From Sclerotinia nivalis (Eukaryota > Ascomycota > Leotiomycetes > Helotiales > Sclerotiniaceae): 64,000 nt of DNA. Both the position numbers and the translations under genes were made by a program. The stretch lies in NCBI GenBank assembly GCA_029531795.1, contig JAPEIS010000007.1, positions 558,001 through 622,000 on the forward strand, written 5' to 3'. How positions within the stretch are numbered: position 1 is the first letter of the stretch; every line of letters starts with the position of its first letter. Under the pieces are notes generated by a model. The model saw only the letters and a program-made list of their open reading frames with translations, made no database searches and was not told the DNA's origin. Shown in pieces: positions 10,265 to 23,950 of the stretch.

Positions 10265-13200
10265 AAATGGATTCTCTGCCTCAGACAAATTTTCACCCCC
10301 AATTTCCGCTGTTAATTTGTTCCGCTCTGAATTTAATGCATCATGATCACGGGAATGTGATGTACTGCGCGGAAACGCAATTAGATCATCTTCTCAGGGA
10401 GAGAAAAATTTCAAGCCTTCAAATTGAGTAGGTGTCTAAGTTTTGTTCTGTGTCTCTTTTCCAGGTCTCGAGATTTAAGTCTCCGTGGCACTCCGAAATT
10501 TGGGAACGCTGCCAGCAACCTGCTTCAGCCCTCTAAGTAGGTCCATTGTTCCGTTGACTTTCGAGATAGTATAATAGGAACACTAAACTTAGAACTGTAC
10601 GGTCCCGTGCCTGAAGAAATCGTTCAGCCTCCTCCATAGGGACACAAGCCAAAACTCGTAGCACCAAACCGATCGGTCATTCAGTCGGTTCGTGTCATCA
10701 TCCGTACTTCTGGCCGAATTAGGAATGGAATCTTTCTTTACGTATGGCATTTGATTTTCCCATTTTGACTAACTGCAGAAAGCTATTCGGTGTATCCAGC
10801 GATCCTCATTCTGTGTTTGATGGGACAAAGCTAACAAGCATCAAAAGTTACACAGCATTCGGAAGACACCCGAGCCCAATAATCCGACAACTCGGTACCA
10901 TCACACCCACACAACCCGAAATCACAATCTCCACCCATTCAATCCCATCCAATCCCTCCCTTCCCAAATATGATACCCATCTCCAAATTCACAAATCAGC
11001 TCAGATTTCGGCGCCCAAATCATATCACTCGGTACATTTCATATATATTCATTCCTTCATCCCATGTAAAATCAAGTAATACCGAAAAACGTTCGGAACT
11101 CAGTACATGGAACGCGCAAATCTCGGAGGCAGCGCGGCGGATATAATAAGCCAAGTTGGTCAGTTCGGCGTCGGGATTCGGTATGATGTGCAACAAATTT
11201 TTGCAGGGAGATTGTGAAATGTGATGGATTGGTTGGATTGGGCTTAGGGGATGTGAGATGTGACTGGTTTGGGGTTGGAAAATTGCTGGTTGGGGGGTTT
11301 GTAGGGGTTGATGGTGGTGATTCGGGAGTGGTGAACCGGTGGTTCGGAGGAGGGTGCCGGGTGTGGGAATTAGTATTGGTGGTATTCTTTAATTTCGGGA
11401 CGGTTGGGAATTGTTCTTCTTCTCTTTCTACTTCGTTTTGTTTTTTTCTTTCGGTTTGTGCTTCAGGCACTTTAGAGTCGACGGAATCAGTGAATTCTCT
11501 GCTGTCTACTACTCTCAAAAGACCAGTTCTTCCTGCTATTTGTGCAGATTGCCGACAGTCAAACGTTTCAACTACATTCATTTCGAGCATATTTACGGGT
11601 TCACGATTCCGAATCGGATATCCTACATCAATGTACAATGTACAATCTCGTCACAATGCAGCTATATGCGGTATCTTGAACCGTCATCCCCTAACCGATC
11701 AATCGAACTTAAATCTCCGGGAACTTCATTCCATCTGCACACTATATATCGTCGCCGACTCTCGAACTCTCATAAACTTTGGGGTTGATAAACCAGAGGA
11801 TATACAACTTTACCGCCTAACACGAAATCTACACATACTCGGGTCCCGGTCTCGATATATCCATCGGTAAACCACGCAGAACCTATATCGTCGGTCTTAA
11901 GACTGAAAGACGGGTTTGAGAGGGATTTGAGTTGAATCCCGCGAGTCGAGGATATGGAAACGTATGCAAGTGATGATGGCAGTTATTAAGAGGGTCGCCA
12001 AATTCTGGTTGCGCAATGGTTAACTGATCGTGGGGTAGATGATGGATGATATCGTTCCAATGGCAATAAATATATTCTATAAAATAATGACCATACATCG
12101 GAAGAGCGGAATAAATCTATACTACGTGCAAAGTGCACGATGCTTGCTCACGGAAGAGTTAGTATGACCGGGCAGTCCAACAAGTCCAGGACCTTCATGT
12201 TTAAACACAAAATAGTGCATATATAATGAGCCCAAGTAGCTTTTCCTAAAATAAAACGTACTCTAACAACTTACCATTACTTCATAAGGCCTCAAAACAT
12301 ACCATAACCACCTCTACGTTTCCTAGTGAGACTAGCCTTCTTTCAAGTTACTCATTACTCCTCTCCATCTCCCTTTAAGCATTAGATAGGAGTTTCATTG
12401 CTATGAATACATCAATATTATTATTGTCATTACCTAATAATCATGACTTGAATACAGCTTAAATTTTTTTTTAAATTGTCAGTCCCATCTTTTTCATTAC
12501 ATCAGACCGCATCTATATAGTTCAAAATGGCCACCTTTCCCTCATCACCTAAATCTCAAAATAGTTAGGAACAATATCCTGCAAAATGAGGAATCGAGAG
12601 TAGCCTTTTTTAGGATGATTCGACTTCTGTCATATTTATTGATCTTTGTCTTTATACGGAACTGGCATTCATTTATATACCTTGAATTCTGCACCAACGA
12701 TTCGATTTCCCACAAGAAGTCCTTGATTGTTGAGATATAGGGTGTAGGGTGTAGGCTATTCACTTCTAACTTGAACTCATTTTAATAAACCATGATTGGT
12801 TGTTAGATTGTCAGACTGTAATAAGTTACTAGTGTCTTCCGTCTCCCCTGGAAATTGATCTAGGGAGCTATAAAAAGGCCCTTGGATAACTCAAAGGGAT
12901 CAGCAGCACCTGAGAATCATTGTTGGAGATGCCAAAATGGATGTAGATATGAGAGTGCTAATGTACAACTCTAGATGAGAGGTGAGAGTATCGTTGACTT
13001 GACGAAAATCTGAGGAGAATATGACGCTGTGAGTGAGATTCTTGTGGTTATTGTCGAAGTTTTCCAAGTCGTCTAGGTAATAGTTTTTGTTATCTGCTAG
13101 ATGAAAATTAACACTATTGTTTTAATTTTTGCCTTTTTGTTATCTTAATTGCGGTCGGTTATCAACCTAGAGCCATGAAATCGAAGTTCTATTATCTAGA

Positions 13201-15599
13201 TATCCCATCATGGACAATGCTACAAGGAGATAAGATAATAGTCTGGTAAATATATGTACTATAGTTCTACAAGTCATCGATGGCCTTCAATTTCGAGCCG
13301 TGGAATTGCAGCGCTTGATCTGTTTCACCTAAAATAGTAATGCAAGGAAAGAAGTTTATATACATCGCGATTTTAAACCCTATGTCGAGATCTACCAGCT
13401 AGGATCTACAGCGCAATCAATATACTGTGTACTACCAGGAATCGATTCACTTCCTAAACACTATTATGTATCGAATACTTCATGAGGTTTGGATATAAAA
13501 ACCCTCCTAGAGGCAGTATTTCAAGAGCTACAAGCAATTATAACCATGACACCAAAGAAACAATATGTCCCAAATCTTTGACTCCTCAGAGGTTAAAGAG
13601 AATCTATATCTATCTTCTCATCGAACGATGGCACCGTCCTAGGGCCTTAAAGTCAGTTCCAAGTCCAACTAGCTATTTCTCATCTTCGACAATATAATTG
13701 CCACTTTCATACGGCTATATTTTACTGTCTTTAAATCCATCCAACTATCATCTTTTCAACCAAAGCTCGCCTCTCTTCACCTCCTCTTTACTCTCGCAAA
13801 GATTGCAGTAGAATGATATATACAGTTATTTGAAATGTACTTCGACGAATTAGTCGCGGAAATGCTTCTCGAATTTTGAGTCCTGACAAGAACGAGCATG
13901 GGTTTAAATAAGAGTATGGTGAGTGAAAGAAGCGTAGAGGTCATTTATATGCCCTTTCCCCCAGAATAACGCGTAAAATCTCACGATCGAGGATATACAG
14001 AACTCTTCTAGTTGGTTATTCATGCTACATGTTCACTTCCTAAATATATGAAGATAATATATTTATTCAAGGATTAGATATAAAAGACCCCGAGATGGCA
14101 TTGTAGGATGGGTAACTCGAAAGAAGTATATTACCTGGAGACAAGGCTGCTGTGGAGTTTATGGAGTTTGAAGTGGATAGGAGCAAGGAATATTGGTGGA
14201 AGGATGAGGAATTCTGTAGAGTCTGGGATTGTATATATATCATAGTCCCGTTTTTATTCTTTAATATCTGTATATCTATGTCATTGTTAGTGACAACAAC
14301 CAATCATCATTTTTCAAATCTGTCTTCCGTCACCGTTATCATATATCATATATCATCATCATCACATACCTTCAATTGTGTGCTCCAAAACCCCAACTAA
14401 CTCTAGGCAAGACAAACTGAAAGAAACTTTCCCTTCATCACAAAAACATACAAAACGCAACTACAATATTAATCTCAGCATCTCTCACGCTCATTCCTTG
14501 TTGCTACACATATCCATGACAGCCGGATAAAACCAAATCCAAACACCAAAACCACTTTCTTTTCCTTCCCCATCCATCTCCATGACACTTTTTGTTTTCC
14601 GCATAATAAATACACACAATATTCTAGCCTCCACCCGGAAGCTGCTACTTATATACTTCCCAACCTTAAAAGAATTTTCGGCTAAAATTACTAGATACTA
14701 ACTCTACTAACTTTATTGTAATCTTACTTACAGTTTTCACATGCTTTTTCTCTCCCATCCCCTGCCTCTTCCCTGTCCTTCTCTACCCCATCCCTACTAT
14801 ATAAACGCCCCTCCCATGGCATAAAAAAGAAAGAAAAAAAAGCAAACACATCTCCAGATCACCAAGCCAGGGAGTTAGGAATGCATCAATCCAAACAATT
14901 AACCGCCCCATCCCACCCCAACCCTCACTCACCACTCCCCACTACCCCCTCAAATCCCAAGAATATACACCTCAAAAACACACCTCATACACTCCCCATT
15001 CACCACTCACCGCTTACAAAAATCCGCGGAAAGACTTCCTAGGTAATCTTATAATCAACAGCCACACGTATGCATGAATGATAATAAAACTTTTCATCCA
15101 TTTCATCTATTTTACAATAACAACAGTAACCTCTTCATACTTTTACAAATCAAATCAAAAGAAATACGTTAAACATTGACAGTGCAGTGCAGTGAAGAAA
15201 CTTTGCCGTGGCATAAAAAGGAAAGGATAGTAGAATAATGGGATGGTAGGAATTAGGAACGATGGATGACATGATGGACTTTATATCGCCGATGTATGTA
15301 TGATGAATGATGGTAAATTCGATTTATTATCAAAAAAATAGAGGAAAATGTATAAGAGATATTGCAAGTCGGGGTGAAAAGTGGTAGCGACTGATGCAAC
15401 TTCTGCAATATCGTGGAAGATGGCAATATCAACATAGTCACACAGTGCAGTCACTGAATCACACAAACTGACCAGATGCAGCAAGAAACACAAGTATATA
15501 AAAAGATCATCGAGGGCTAAAATTATTAATTCAATTTGACAACACCGAACACCAACGCATGAAACTATCTATAGTACAATGTGATTCATTCCGTATCGA
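10265..15599. other. Long gene-poor intergenic region
   Basis: The opposed frames at 11072-11638 (minus) and 11214-11870 (plus) are shadows of a Thr/Pro-rich or Gly/Val-rich stretch and have no domain. The ATG frame at 10744-11079 looks like chance. A TATA-like CTATATAAACG near 14798 precedes a 53-codon His/Pro/Thr-rich ORF at 14881-15042 that I do not recognise; it could be a tiny gene or nothing. The rest shows nothing I can support. Confidence 0.5.
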
Positions 15600-16831
15600 T
15601 CAATCTCCTCCTAATCTATGTCCTGATCCACGACTCCTCCATGATTCAGGTAGAACACTTCCAGATGGACCAGAGGTAGAACCCGTACCTGGGGATCGTT
15701 GTGGTGGTGCGACAGCGGTACCATAAGCTCTTTCAGTGGTGGTGGTTTGAGTTGTTTCAAAAGCTCTCCTGATGAAACCAGGGGTTGGAATAAGATTTCT
15801 TCCACCACCAAAAGTAGGCCAAAGTCTTGTCAAGAAATCATGTAAATGTGCGGCAACCAATCCCGTAGCTTGAATTTTGGCTGCACCAGCACCACCACCC
15901 ATCACAAATGTCATAAGAAGCATGGCATATGGGATCCATGGTGCTGGAATAGTAACGACGAAAAAGGTAGCTTTCATGCCACGATCATCTTGTGTCGATG
16001 TGTATGCGAAAGCCAATACTAATGCCGAAGTAAAGATCACTCCGCCAGTTATGAACACATTCAATCCCTGTGCATTTGTTAGATGAGATTTTACAAGGTA
16101 TCTCTTGAAATAGAAACACCAAGTATTTAACATCTCAATGATAATGACTTGAAATGTAGGGAGCCACAACCACCCGCGTTAAGTTGAGGAATCAACACGA
16201 GTTTTCTCATAGGAACTTCCCACCATGCCTACACCTCAACTGATCCTATTTGTTGTTTTGCGAATGTCGGACCAGTTGAGAATGTAAGGGTAATCTTCCT
16301 CGTTTTAGGAACCGTTGTAGCTGAGAGCATTGCACTAAACGGGCAGTATAGAGGTGGGGTATGAAGAGAAAAATGAAAAATAATGCCTACCAAGATCATC
16401 GCACAAACAAACAATACATATGTCAAGAAATCTCCTGGTTGAGAGAATCTAGGCGAAGCTGTTTCAAGCTTGCTTCCATAAGTGTATACTGTTGTTTCCT
16501 TGTAAGCCAATCTATCCTGATTGCAATGCGATCTTTCGAGTCTTACGAAAGTATGTGTCGAAGAGAATACCCAAATCTGGGCCAGTGATGAGAAATGGAG
16601 TAAGAAGTCGCCATAATTGTGGCGGGAATTGCAATATGGGCTGTAGCAAAAACACAACATGATACCCAGAAAGAATATGAGTGTAGACTAAAATTGAAAG
16701 TGTTAAGGCACCAGCAGCCAAAGTCCTAAACGATCATCAGCATCAGGATTAAATGATGGCGCATCTCTGGGATGGTATTGCGCATACCTTGAAATAGGCG
16801 GAGCTGCCCAAAATACATCCATTGCCGACAT
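15600..16831 (-). CDS. Derlin-family ER membrane protein (Der1/Dfm1-like) with C-terminal SHP box
   Basis: Derlins are inactive rhomboid proteins of the ER membrane that move misfolded proteins to Cdc48/p97 for degradation. Minus-strand exons: 16831-16788, 16725-16547, 16488-16391 and 16067-15600, giving 262 residues. The joins yield APPISR-TLAAGALT, FDTYF-LYTYGSKLE and AMIL-GLNVFITGG, all normal for fungal derlins. Hallmarks are PPQLWRLLTPFL near residue 50, the SRFSQPGD-like PRFSQPGDFLTY segment, and HDFLTRLWPTFGGG near residue 190. The extreme C terminus WRSRGSGHRLGGD matches an SHP box, the Cdc48/p97-binding motif also found at the end of human Derlin-1. Intron 3 is long (323 nt). An in-frame ATG at 16822 is an alternative start. 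The gene diverges from LYS9 across about 600 bp. Confidence 0.9.
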
Positions 16832-17430
16832 GATAATTGTACGGTATGAAGATGTTGAAGATGTTGAAAATGTTGTCAATAAAGCTTTAAAAAACTTGAG
16901 GTTGAGGAAAGAAGAAAAACCGAGAAGAAGCTTTCGCGATTTATGAAAAGTGTTCTTTGCGAATGGCGCTAAATAAGCTTTAGAAGGAGCTAGTGTCCAT
17001 TATAGGTTAGCGCGGGACATTTGAGATCCTTGACCTTATTTCTCCGTACTTCTGTTATGTATATATATGTAACCTCTATAAAAAATCTGTAAAAATGATC
17101 ATAAAAATGAAAAAGCAATGGAATTGAAATGCTGAAAAGACGAATAGAAAGTTTAGTTTCTGCTTCAGGAAGGATGATTGATCAATTGATTCTAATAGAA
17201 TTGTTAGGATATCTGCATACAGCGAGTCAATGTTGATCTCTACCAAATTCCACGCATTGTGATCATCTATGTATGTGTGCACGCAGTGGCCGATTACGGA
17301 TCAACCCCACCAAGAAATTTAATCCCATCGGTATGAGTCGTTTGGTGATGTTCTTAAGCTTTTGTTTGAATATTTTATTTACTCCGTACATTCAGTTTAT
17401 TTTTCAACAAACTCAATCACATTAGACATC
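16832..17430. promoter_or_regulatory. Divergent promoter region between derlin and LYS9
   Basis: About 600 bp separate two oppositely transcribed start codons, so both promoters must lie here. It contains short GATGTTGAA repeats near 16850-16870 and an AT-rich block near 17055-17110. I do not see a convincing named regulator site. Confidence 0.5.
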
Positions 17431-18897
17431 ATGGCTGGATTTGGTACAAAGTGAGCTTTCAGATCGTTTTCGCCCTAATTTCTCCCTTCTAACATTTATT
17501 CTAGGAAAGTTCTTATGCTCGGTGCGGGCTTCGTTACACGCCCTACCTTGGATATCCTCAGTGAAGCAGGCATTCAAGTTTCTGTTGGTACATATAAATC
17601 TCAATTCCTTCCAAAGGAAATAAAAAATAAATGCAAAACTAACCTTTCCCCAGCATGCAGAACCATCGAAAGTGCCACGAAGCTCTCCGAAGGTGTAAAG
17701 AATGCCCACCCAATCTCCCTCGATGTTACAGACGACAAAGCACTCGATGCCGAAGTTGCAAAGAACGATTTGGTCATCAGTTTAATCCCATATACCTTCC
17801 ATGCGACCGTCATCAAATCTGCCATCCGAAACAAGAAGAATGTTGTTACAACCAGTTATGTTTCTCCAGCAATGATGGAATTGGATGAGGAGGCCAAGAA
17901 TGCAGGTATCACAGTTATGAATGAGATTGGTTTGGATCCAGGAATAGATCACTTGTATGCTGTTAAGACTATTGAGGAGGTTCACAAGGCTGGTGGAAAA
18001 ATCACATCTTTCTTGTCATACTGTGGAGGTCTTCCAGCTCCAGAAGATTCGGATAACCCTCTCGGTTATAAGTTCTCTTGGTCTTCTCGTGGTGTTTTGT
18101 TGGCTTTGAGAAATGCTGCAAGATTCTATAAAGATGGAAAGATTGTTGATGTTGCTGGTCCAGAATTGATGGGTACCGCCAAACCATACTTCATCTACCC
18201 AGGATTCGCATTTGTCGCCTACCCAAACAGAGATTCTACCCCATACAAGGAGCGTTACAACATCCCTGAGGCACAAACTATCATTAGAGGTACTTTGAGA
18301 TATCAAGGTTTCCCAGAATTTATCCGTGTATTGGTTGATATGGGATTCTTGAGTGATGAGGATAAAGGATTCTCCGAGCCAATTTCCTGGAAGGAGGCTA
18401 CACAAAAGGTTCTCGCAGCTTCATCAAATTCCGAGGATGATTTGAAATGGGCAATTGCTTCCAAGGCAAAGTTCGAGAGCACTGAAGAAAAGGAACGTAT
18501 CATGAATGGTCTTAGCTGGGTTGGTATCTTTTCCGATGAGAAGATTATTCCCCGCGGTAACCCTCTCGATACTCTCTGCGCAACTCTTGAGAAGAAGATG
18601 CAATTTGAAAAGGGTGAACGTGATCTCGTCATGTTGCAACACAAGTTCGAGATTGAGCACAAGGATGGAAAGAAGGAAACTCGTACATCCACATTAGTTG
18701 AATACGGTGATCCAAAGGGATACTCCGCCATGGCCAAATTGGTCGGTGTACCATGCGGTGTTGCTGTCAAGCAAGTTCTTGATGGAACGATTAGTGAAAA
18801 GGGTATCCTTGCACCTATGACCAGCAAGATCAACGACCCATTGATGGAGGAGTTGAAGAAATACGGAATCACATTAGTTGAGAAGACTATCTCTTAG
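17431..18897 (+). CDS. LYS9: Saccharopine reductase (saccharopine dehydrogenase, NADP+, L-glutamate-forming)
   Basis: Lys9 makes saccharopine from aminoadipate semialdehyde and glutamate in the fungal alpha-aminoadipate lysine pathway; it is cytosolic. Exons: 17431-17450, 17505-17587 and 17654-18897, giving 448 residues (yeast Lys9 is 446). The N terminus MAGFGTKKVLMLGAGFVTRP carries the Rossmann GxGxxxRP motif. It is followed by the VACRTIESATKLSEG strand-turn after intron 2, then NEIGLDPGIDHLYA and the C-terminal GVPCGVAVKQVLDGTISEKG expected of the family. Intron 1 interrupts a Lys codon. Intron 2 is 66 nt, a multiple of three and free of stops, so unspliced RNA would insert 22 residues in frame inside the Rossmann fold. 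I chose the spliced form because it restores the conserved VSVACRT sequence. Confidence 0.95.
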
Positions 18898-21666
18898 ATC
18901 ATGACATTAGATATACCTAGATGAGATTAAAAGTTTAAAGAATACACATGATTTAGCCGTATTTCAGGAATCATCACTTCATGGAATAAGTGCTGAATTG
19001 AGGGAGGGTAACGCCATCTCACCTCTCTCATTTTGTATGACTTCTCAGATGAACTCGAACGAAAGCTCTACATGAGTGAGACACCAAACTCACAGTCCAA
19101 TGCCGAGAGGCTTTCAGAGAATGAAAGACGCAAGTGCCAATTTTCGAAACCCTGGGGGGAACCTTCAGTATATCTAATCTGAAGGATGCTGTTATGTAGT
19201 TGCTGCATCAGCAGATCATACGGCAATCTGATCCCCGAAGGATGGAGTGCAGGCCAGGGGCCAAGTTAGGAGGAGCGGAAGGTGAGAGGGAGGTATTATG
19301 TAAATTGTTCTTTTGTGATTTCTCGCGTTGGATGAATGTGATTCGAATATTTTTCATCTAGAAATTCTTCGTTGGATCGATTATCTAGGGTGGCTGGATG
19401 GACTGCTATTTTCCTCGGTATATATGGATGTATGAGGAAGGTTAGTGCACATATATGCACATACATGCGGGTTTATGTAAGGTAGTAAGTCTGTTTCTGT
19501 TACAACAGCAAACTTACTACAAAATCATCAACACTCACCAATTATCCATACAGCAAATAAGTCCATATCCTACGTAAGACAACATGAACTCTCTCTCTCC
19601 GCCTTACCACCGCGCCGAATAATTTTACCGATATACTCCAAAACAGGACATTCGCGAAAGAAAACCACAAGACAGTGGTATATCGAACATACTGAGCATG
19701 GAGTATGGAGTAAAACTCCTCTAATACACCGCTTCCCATCAAGAATCCGAATTAAAAAAAAAATTGTATCACATAGCTTCCCAAATATCTCAATCCCCTA
19801 CACATGCATACCTAGTATATTCCATCAACACCCTCAAGCTCATGCCACCCGCATCCGAAAAAAATCCACCGCCGCGAAAAATTAGAGCTCAAATCTGCGC
19901 ATACATCACCCTAAAAACTCATACATTACATTACCGATCCAAGAATCCCATGACATATTGAAAAGAAAGAGAAATTTTCAAAGGTTGAAAATCTATCAAT
20001 ACATTAACTCTATATCCAGCATCTGGGATATAGATATAGATCAAATGTTAGCCTACTAGATATCTATCCTTTCAGACACGAGAAAGCGAGCGGACTGGAA
20101 ATTAAAGGGGTATTTGGGACGAAATGAAATCTTGTGTACAGCGATGGGTATGGGGCGAGAGTTGACTCAGTCTACTTAGTATTGTTTGGTATGATGAATC
20201 GAGGGGTAAATATTAGGTTGATTCAGGGGATGTGGTTTGATGTGATGTTCTATCTATACCCATCAGATGCAAGAGAAGTGGTCAAAGACAGCGGATAAGA
20301 TAATCTGACTTAAATTCCGCAGTCAACTTTATTTTAACACTCTTATCAGTATTCAATAAAGGAAAGAGACATCTTCACGCATTAAATTGACTTTGATATT
20401 CGAGGCTTCTTCGTCATGAGCAGACGAAAATTCCTCGAAATCATCTTTACATACTAGAAACCATACTATCACGAAATTAAACGCATCTCAAATATTGCCT
20501 CTTATTTCCATCACGTTGATATTGCACAAGGCTTTGTACGTGTAGTATACCATCGTTCCTGAAACGACAACGATTACCATTCATACATCGAGCTAAGTGA
20601 GATAGAGATCTTCAGTCATGTCTCTATACACTCAGGGTTAATCCGGTCTAGCGAGCCAGTATTTCATTCGCAGATCTCTTGATCTTTGAGATAGCATGGC
20701 TTAGATGTTTGTCATACTTTGGCGATTGGTTTAGCGATGCAGTGGATGACTTTCAAGGTTTGATATTTCAGAGAATATTGTTGATGCTTGGTTTGCTAGT
20801 AGTTGTGATTTCATGGTAAACTTTATGCTCGTCTTTGAGCTCATCTCATCTCACTTCACACCGCAACTCACTAATACCAACATCCAAATCATACCATCAT
20901 ACCACAAACTCCAAGAACGTCACCTCATAATCTACAACTCTTCACCCTATACTTCCACCCACCCCAAAACTCTACTCCCTCCTCCCTGCTCGCTACAAAC
21001 CCCCACTCCGTTCCTATCTCCTTCAGTGTCACCCCAACACTGTTCCTCTCCTCTCACCCCCTCCTCTCTCAAACAGACACAGCACAATACATACAACAAC
21101 AACAACAACAACAACAACACAATACACCGCATCACATAACACACAAGATAACACAACAACATAAACCCCAATTCCACATACCACAGAAAAGATCTTAATA
21201 CAAGGAGAAAACCACATACACTATATTCCTCTCAGAATTCATATCTTTTGATCGAAGTTAATAGATAGTCCGAGACGTGGGTCTAAATGTAAATTATAAT
21301 GATTTGATAGAAGAAATTGAGATTCTAGAATCAATTCGTGAGGTTTAGTTTATTATTTAGTTCACAGAACTTTACAGCAACATGATGTATTTCCCAAAAC
21401 ATAAAGGAGCTTTTGCGAATAGTGGAGGTTTATCTGGAGCTATTATTTGCCTAAGATTTAGTGTATGTTGGATAAATACATCCTCGCTTGAGCATCATTG
21501 AAGCAATACGCTGGAATATGCGAGGGTATCAAATCTATTGCACAAGATCAGATTATTTGCAAGGCATTTCCCCGCGTGACGCCTGATACTTTGGTAGATG
21601 CGATAGATCCAACTTTCTATAAACGCTCTTAGCATTACTTGGTATAACTGATGATAGCTTTTTCAT
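18898..21666. other. Intergenic region between LYS9 and PPT1
   Basis: No supported gene. An AAC/ACA trinucleotide run lies near 21091-21120. The ORFs around it, including 20813-21139, translate that low-complexity DNA. The two upstream genes converge here, so 3' ends of LYS9 and PPT1 must lie inside. Confidence 0.55.
21091..21120. repeat. ACA/AAC trinucleotide microsatellite
   Basis: About eight uninterrupted CAA-type triplets in a non-coding, C/A-rich stretch. Confidence 0.85.
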
Positions 21667-23443
21667 CTACATCATTGACAAAGGAGAATTTTGGGCATAT
21701 GCCTGATTCATGAATTAGCGAGATTTCTGATAGGGTATTGAGGAATACGTACCATAGGCTTAATGTTAGGATGAGGTACTGCATCAAACTTGTGGAAATC
21801 CAATTTATAATCAGGTCCAATATTGATATAAGCTCCCTTGTTCTCTGTGCTGTCGCAATACCTAGGCGCTGAGAAGACTACAATATATTAGTTGTGATGT
21901 GTAACACATTGGATAGGAATTGACATACCAGTAATACATTTTCCATCATGCTCCTCCTCATAACCTTCCATTCGGACTTCGTGACTACGAATGATAGCTT
22001 CCAATCCATTGTTTTCGCAAAACCTTCTGGTAATATCTGGTCCGAATTGCATGCCCACACCACGTTTACTAGGACCACGGCCAGGCTCTTTTTGTGGATC
22101 AGTCCATAACATCTCCATCATCAATCCTGCCTGACCTGGCTGGCGTTGATTATGTCTGTTCAAAGCTCGAATGTCGTCTAATGTGATCTTATCATCAGAG
22201 AATAAACCTCCATGAAGTACAAGATATTTTTTGCCAATGAGAGTTGCTAAAGGTAAAGCCGAGAAACTTTCCGAAAATAACTTGAAAGTACGTTCTAAGA
22301 GATATTAGTTGAAATCTTCATAGAGAGTAAACTTTACGTGGATTAGGACGACAGCTTACCATTATATTTCGCCTTGCATTCACCCTCAAAACCATAAACA
22401 CGGTTCATATCATCAGTCTCATGATTTCCTCTATTGATGAAGAATGCTGATGGACGTAACCATTTGTAGGCATACAAAAGGAGTGCAATCTCAGTTGACC
22501 AAGAACCTCGATCAACAAAATCACCATTGAATAAGTAATAATGCTTCTCTGTGGGTAGACCATTAAGTCGGAAAAGTTCCATAAGATCGAAAAATTGACC
22601 TGAGACTCGATATTAGCTAGGAATTGTGAGACAAATACAAACCATTTACCATGTGTATCTCCACAAACAGTCAACTGAGCGTCGCTTTCAATCTCCATTT
22701 CCACCATCGTTGGCTCATCGTATACAATCTTTTGTACTGCCATAACAATTTGATAAACATATTTCTGATGTATTTTCTTGCCGTTCTTGAAACGTTCCAG
22801 CATGTCATTGATGAACTCAGTTGTCATTTCGTTACCCAACTGTACACCATCGTAATCCTTCACAACCATATCATCGAGGTTGAGACCTTCTGATGCAGAT
22901 GGTGGATCTCCGACTTCGATAGCTCGGAAGAACTCGATCCTTTTGACCATCTTCTCACATTCTGCCAACTTAAGCTTCGCATCTTTATCATTCGGTGCCT
23001 TCTTAACAACAGTCTTGAAATCTCTAAGAGCTTCTTTGGATTTTAGGATCGCAGTATATGCAACGGCTCGACGATAGTATGCCTGAGAGGAAATGGTTAG
23101 ATTTTCAGCTTAAAGGAAAAGAAAAGCTATAATGTAAGAAGCTCTGGCCCAACGAACCTTTACAAAATTCGGATCAAGTTCAATGGCTTTCGTAGCATCA
23201 GCTATCGCGTATCCATATGCCTCTGATCTGATGTTTGCCTGCAAAACTGTCAATCACGCGAGCAGTCTGAGTGTTGAATGCATCCGAGTATACCTGAGCT
23301 CTATTTGAAAAGTATGTAGGTTTTTGGTCGTCAAGTTCTATAGCCTTGGTGTATAATTCGATAGCTTTAATCCAGTCATGAGCAGCAAAAGCTTTGTTTC
23401 CTTCATTCTTCAGGGCAACGGCCTCTTCCTCCCGGGATGTCAT
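21667..23443 (-). CDS. PPT1: Serine/threonine protein phosphatase 5 (TPR-PP5, Ppt1)
   Basis: PP5 binds Hsp90 through its TPR domain and dephosphorylates Hsp90, co-chaperones and clients. Seven minus-strand exons: 23443-23294, 23238-23158, 23082-22650, 22599-22360, 22294-21929, 21877-21753 and 21702-21667, giving 476 residues (human PP5 is 499). TPRs occupy about residues 1-120 (ALKNEGNKAFAAHDWIKAIE, then FSNRAQ-ANIRSEAYGYAIAD). The PPP catalytic core follows with GDTHG-QFFDL (codon split by intron 3), NGDFVDRG, INRGNHE, LHGG, RSHEVRMEGYEEEHDGKCIT and FSAPRYCDS. The short last exon supplies AYAQNSPLSMM after KPM, the usual family C terminus. The gene diverges from ESS2. Confidence 0.95.
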
Positions 23444-23950
23444 TTTGTCAATAATGAAGAGTTTTGGTTACAGAGAGTGCGGGGCTGCGAATTTATACGA
23501 GGGGAAGAATAGTGATAGGAAAGAAACTATGTGGATAAGTAAAATTCCTTAATAACTGAAAAGAGATGCTTTCGATATCTGAAGTCACAAAAGATGTAGC
23601 ACATACAAAATTCGATTAGAAAAAGTAAAGTTGAAGATTGTACTTTGTGAATTACTTTTACTTGTTTGAGTACCTAAAAGTATTCTTTAGTGGTCCAGAA
23701 GTATCACCGATATCAATATTATCCTTGCACGCGCTTAATCACGATTACCTAGGTACAAGAGGGGACAGGAGATTCCCGTTTTCTCTCTTATCGCATTTTG
23801 TATCAAATGTCTCAAGTTGCCCCCATTACTTCACTTGAATCAAGCAAATAAAGCCAACCTCTATATCTATCACTCACTCTCCAAAGATTACAGAAACGGC
23901 AACATATAAACGAACATCATTAATTTATAATTGGCACAACATCTGCTACG
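23444..23950. promoter_or_regulatory. Divergent promoter region between PPT1 and ESS2
   Basis: About 507 bp between opposed start codons. It is AT-rich without a clear TATA box for either gene, which is usual for housekeeping promoters. Confidence 0.5.

Noticed and set aside
11072..11870. Long ORFs on both strands over the same DNA (188 and 218 codons)
   Set aside because: Both translations are low complexity, each mirrors the other, and neither has a family signature or introns of convincing type.
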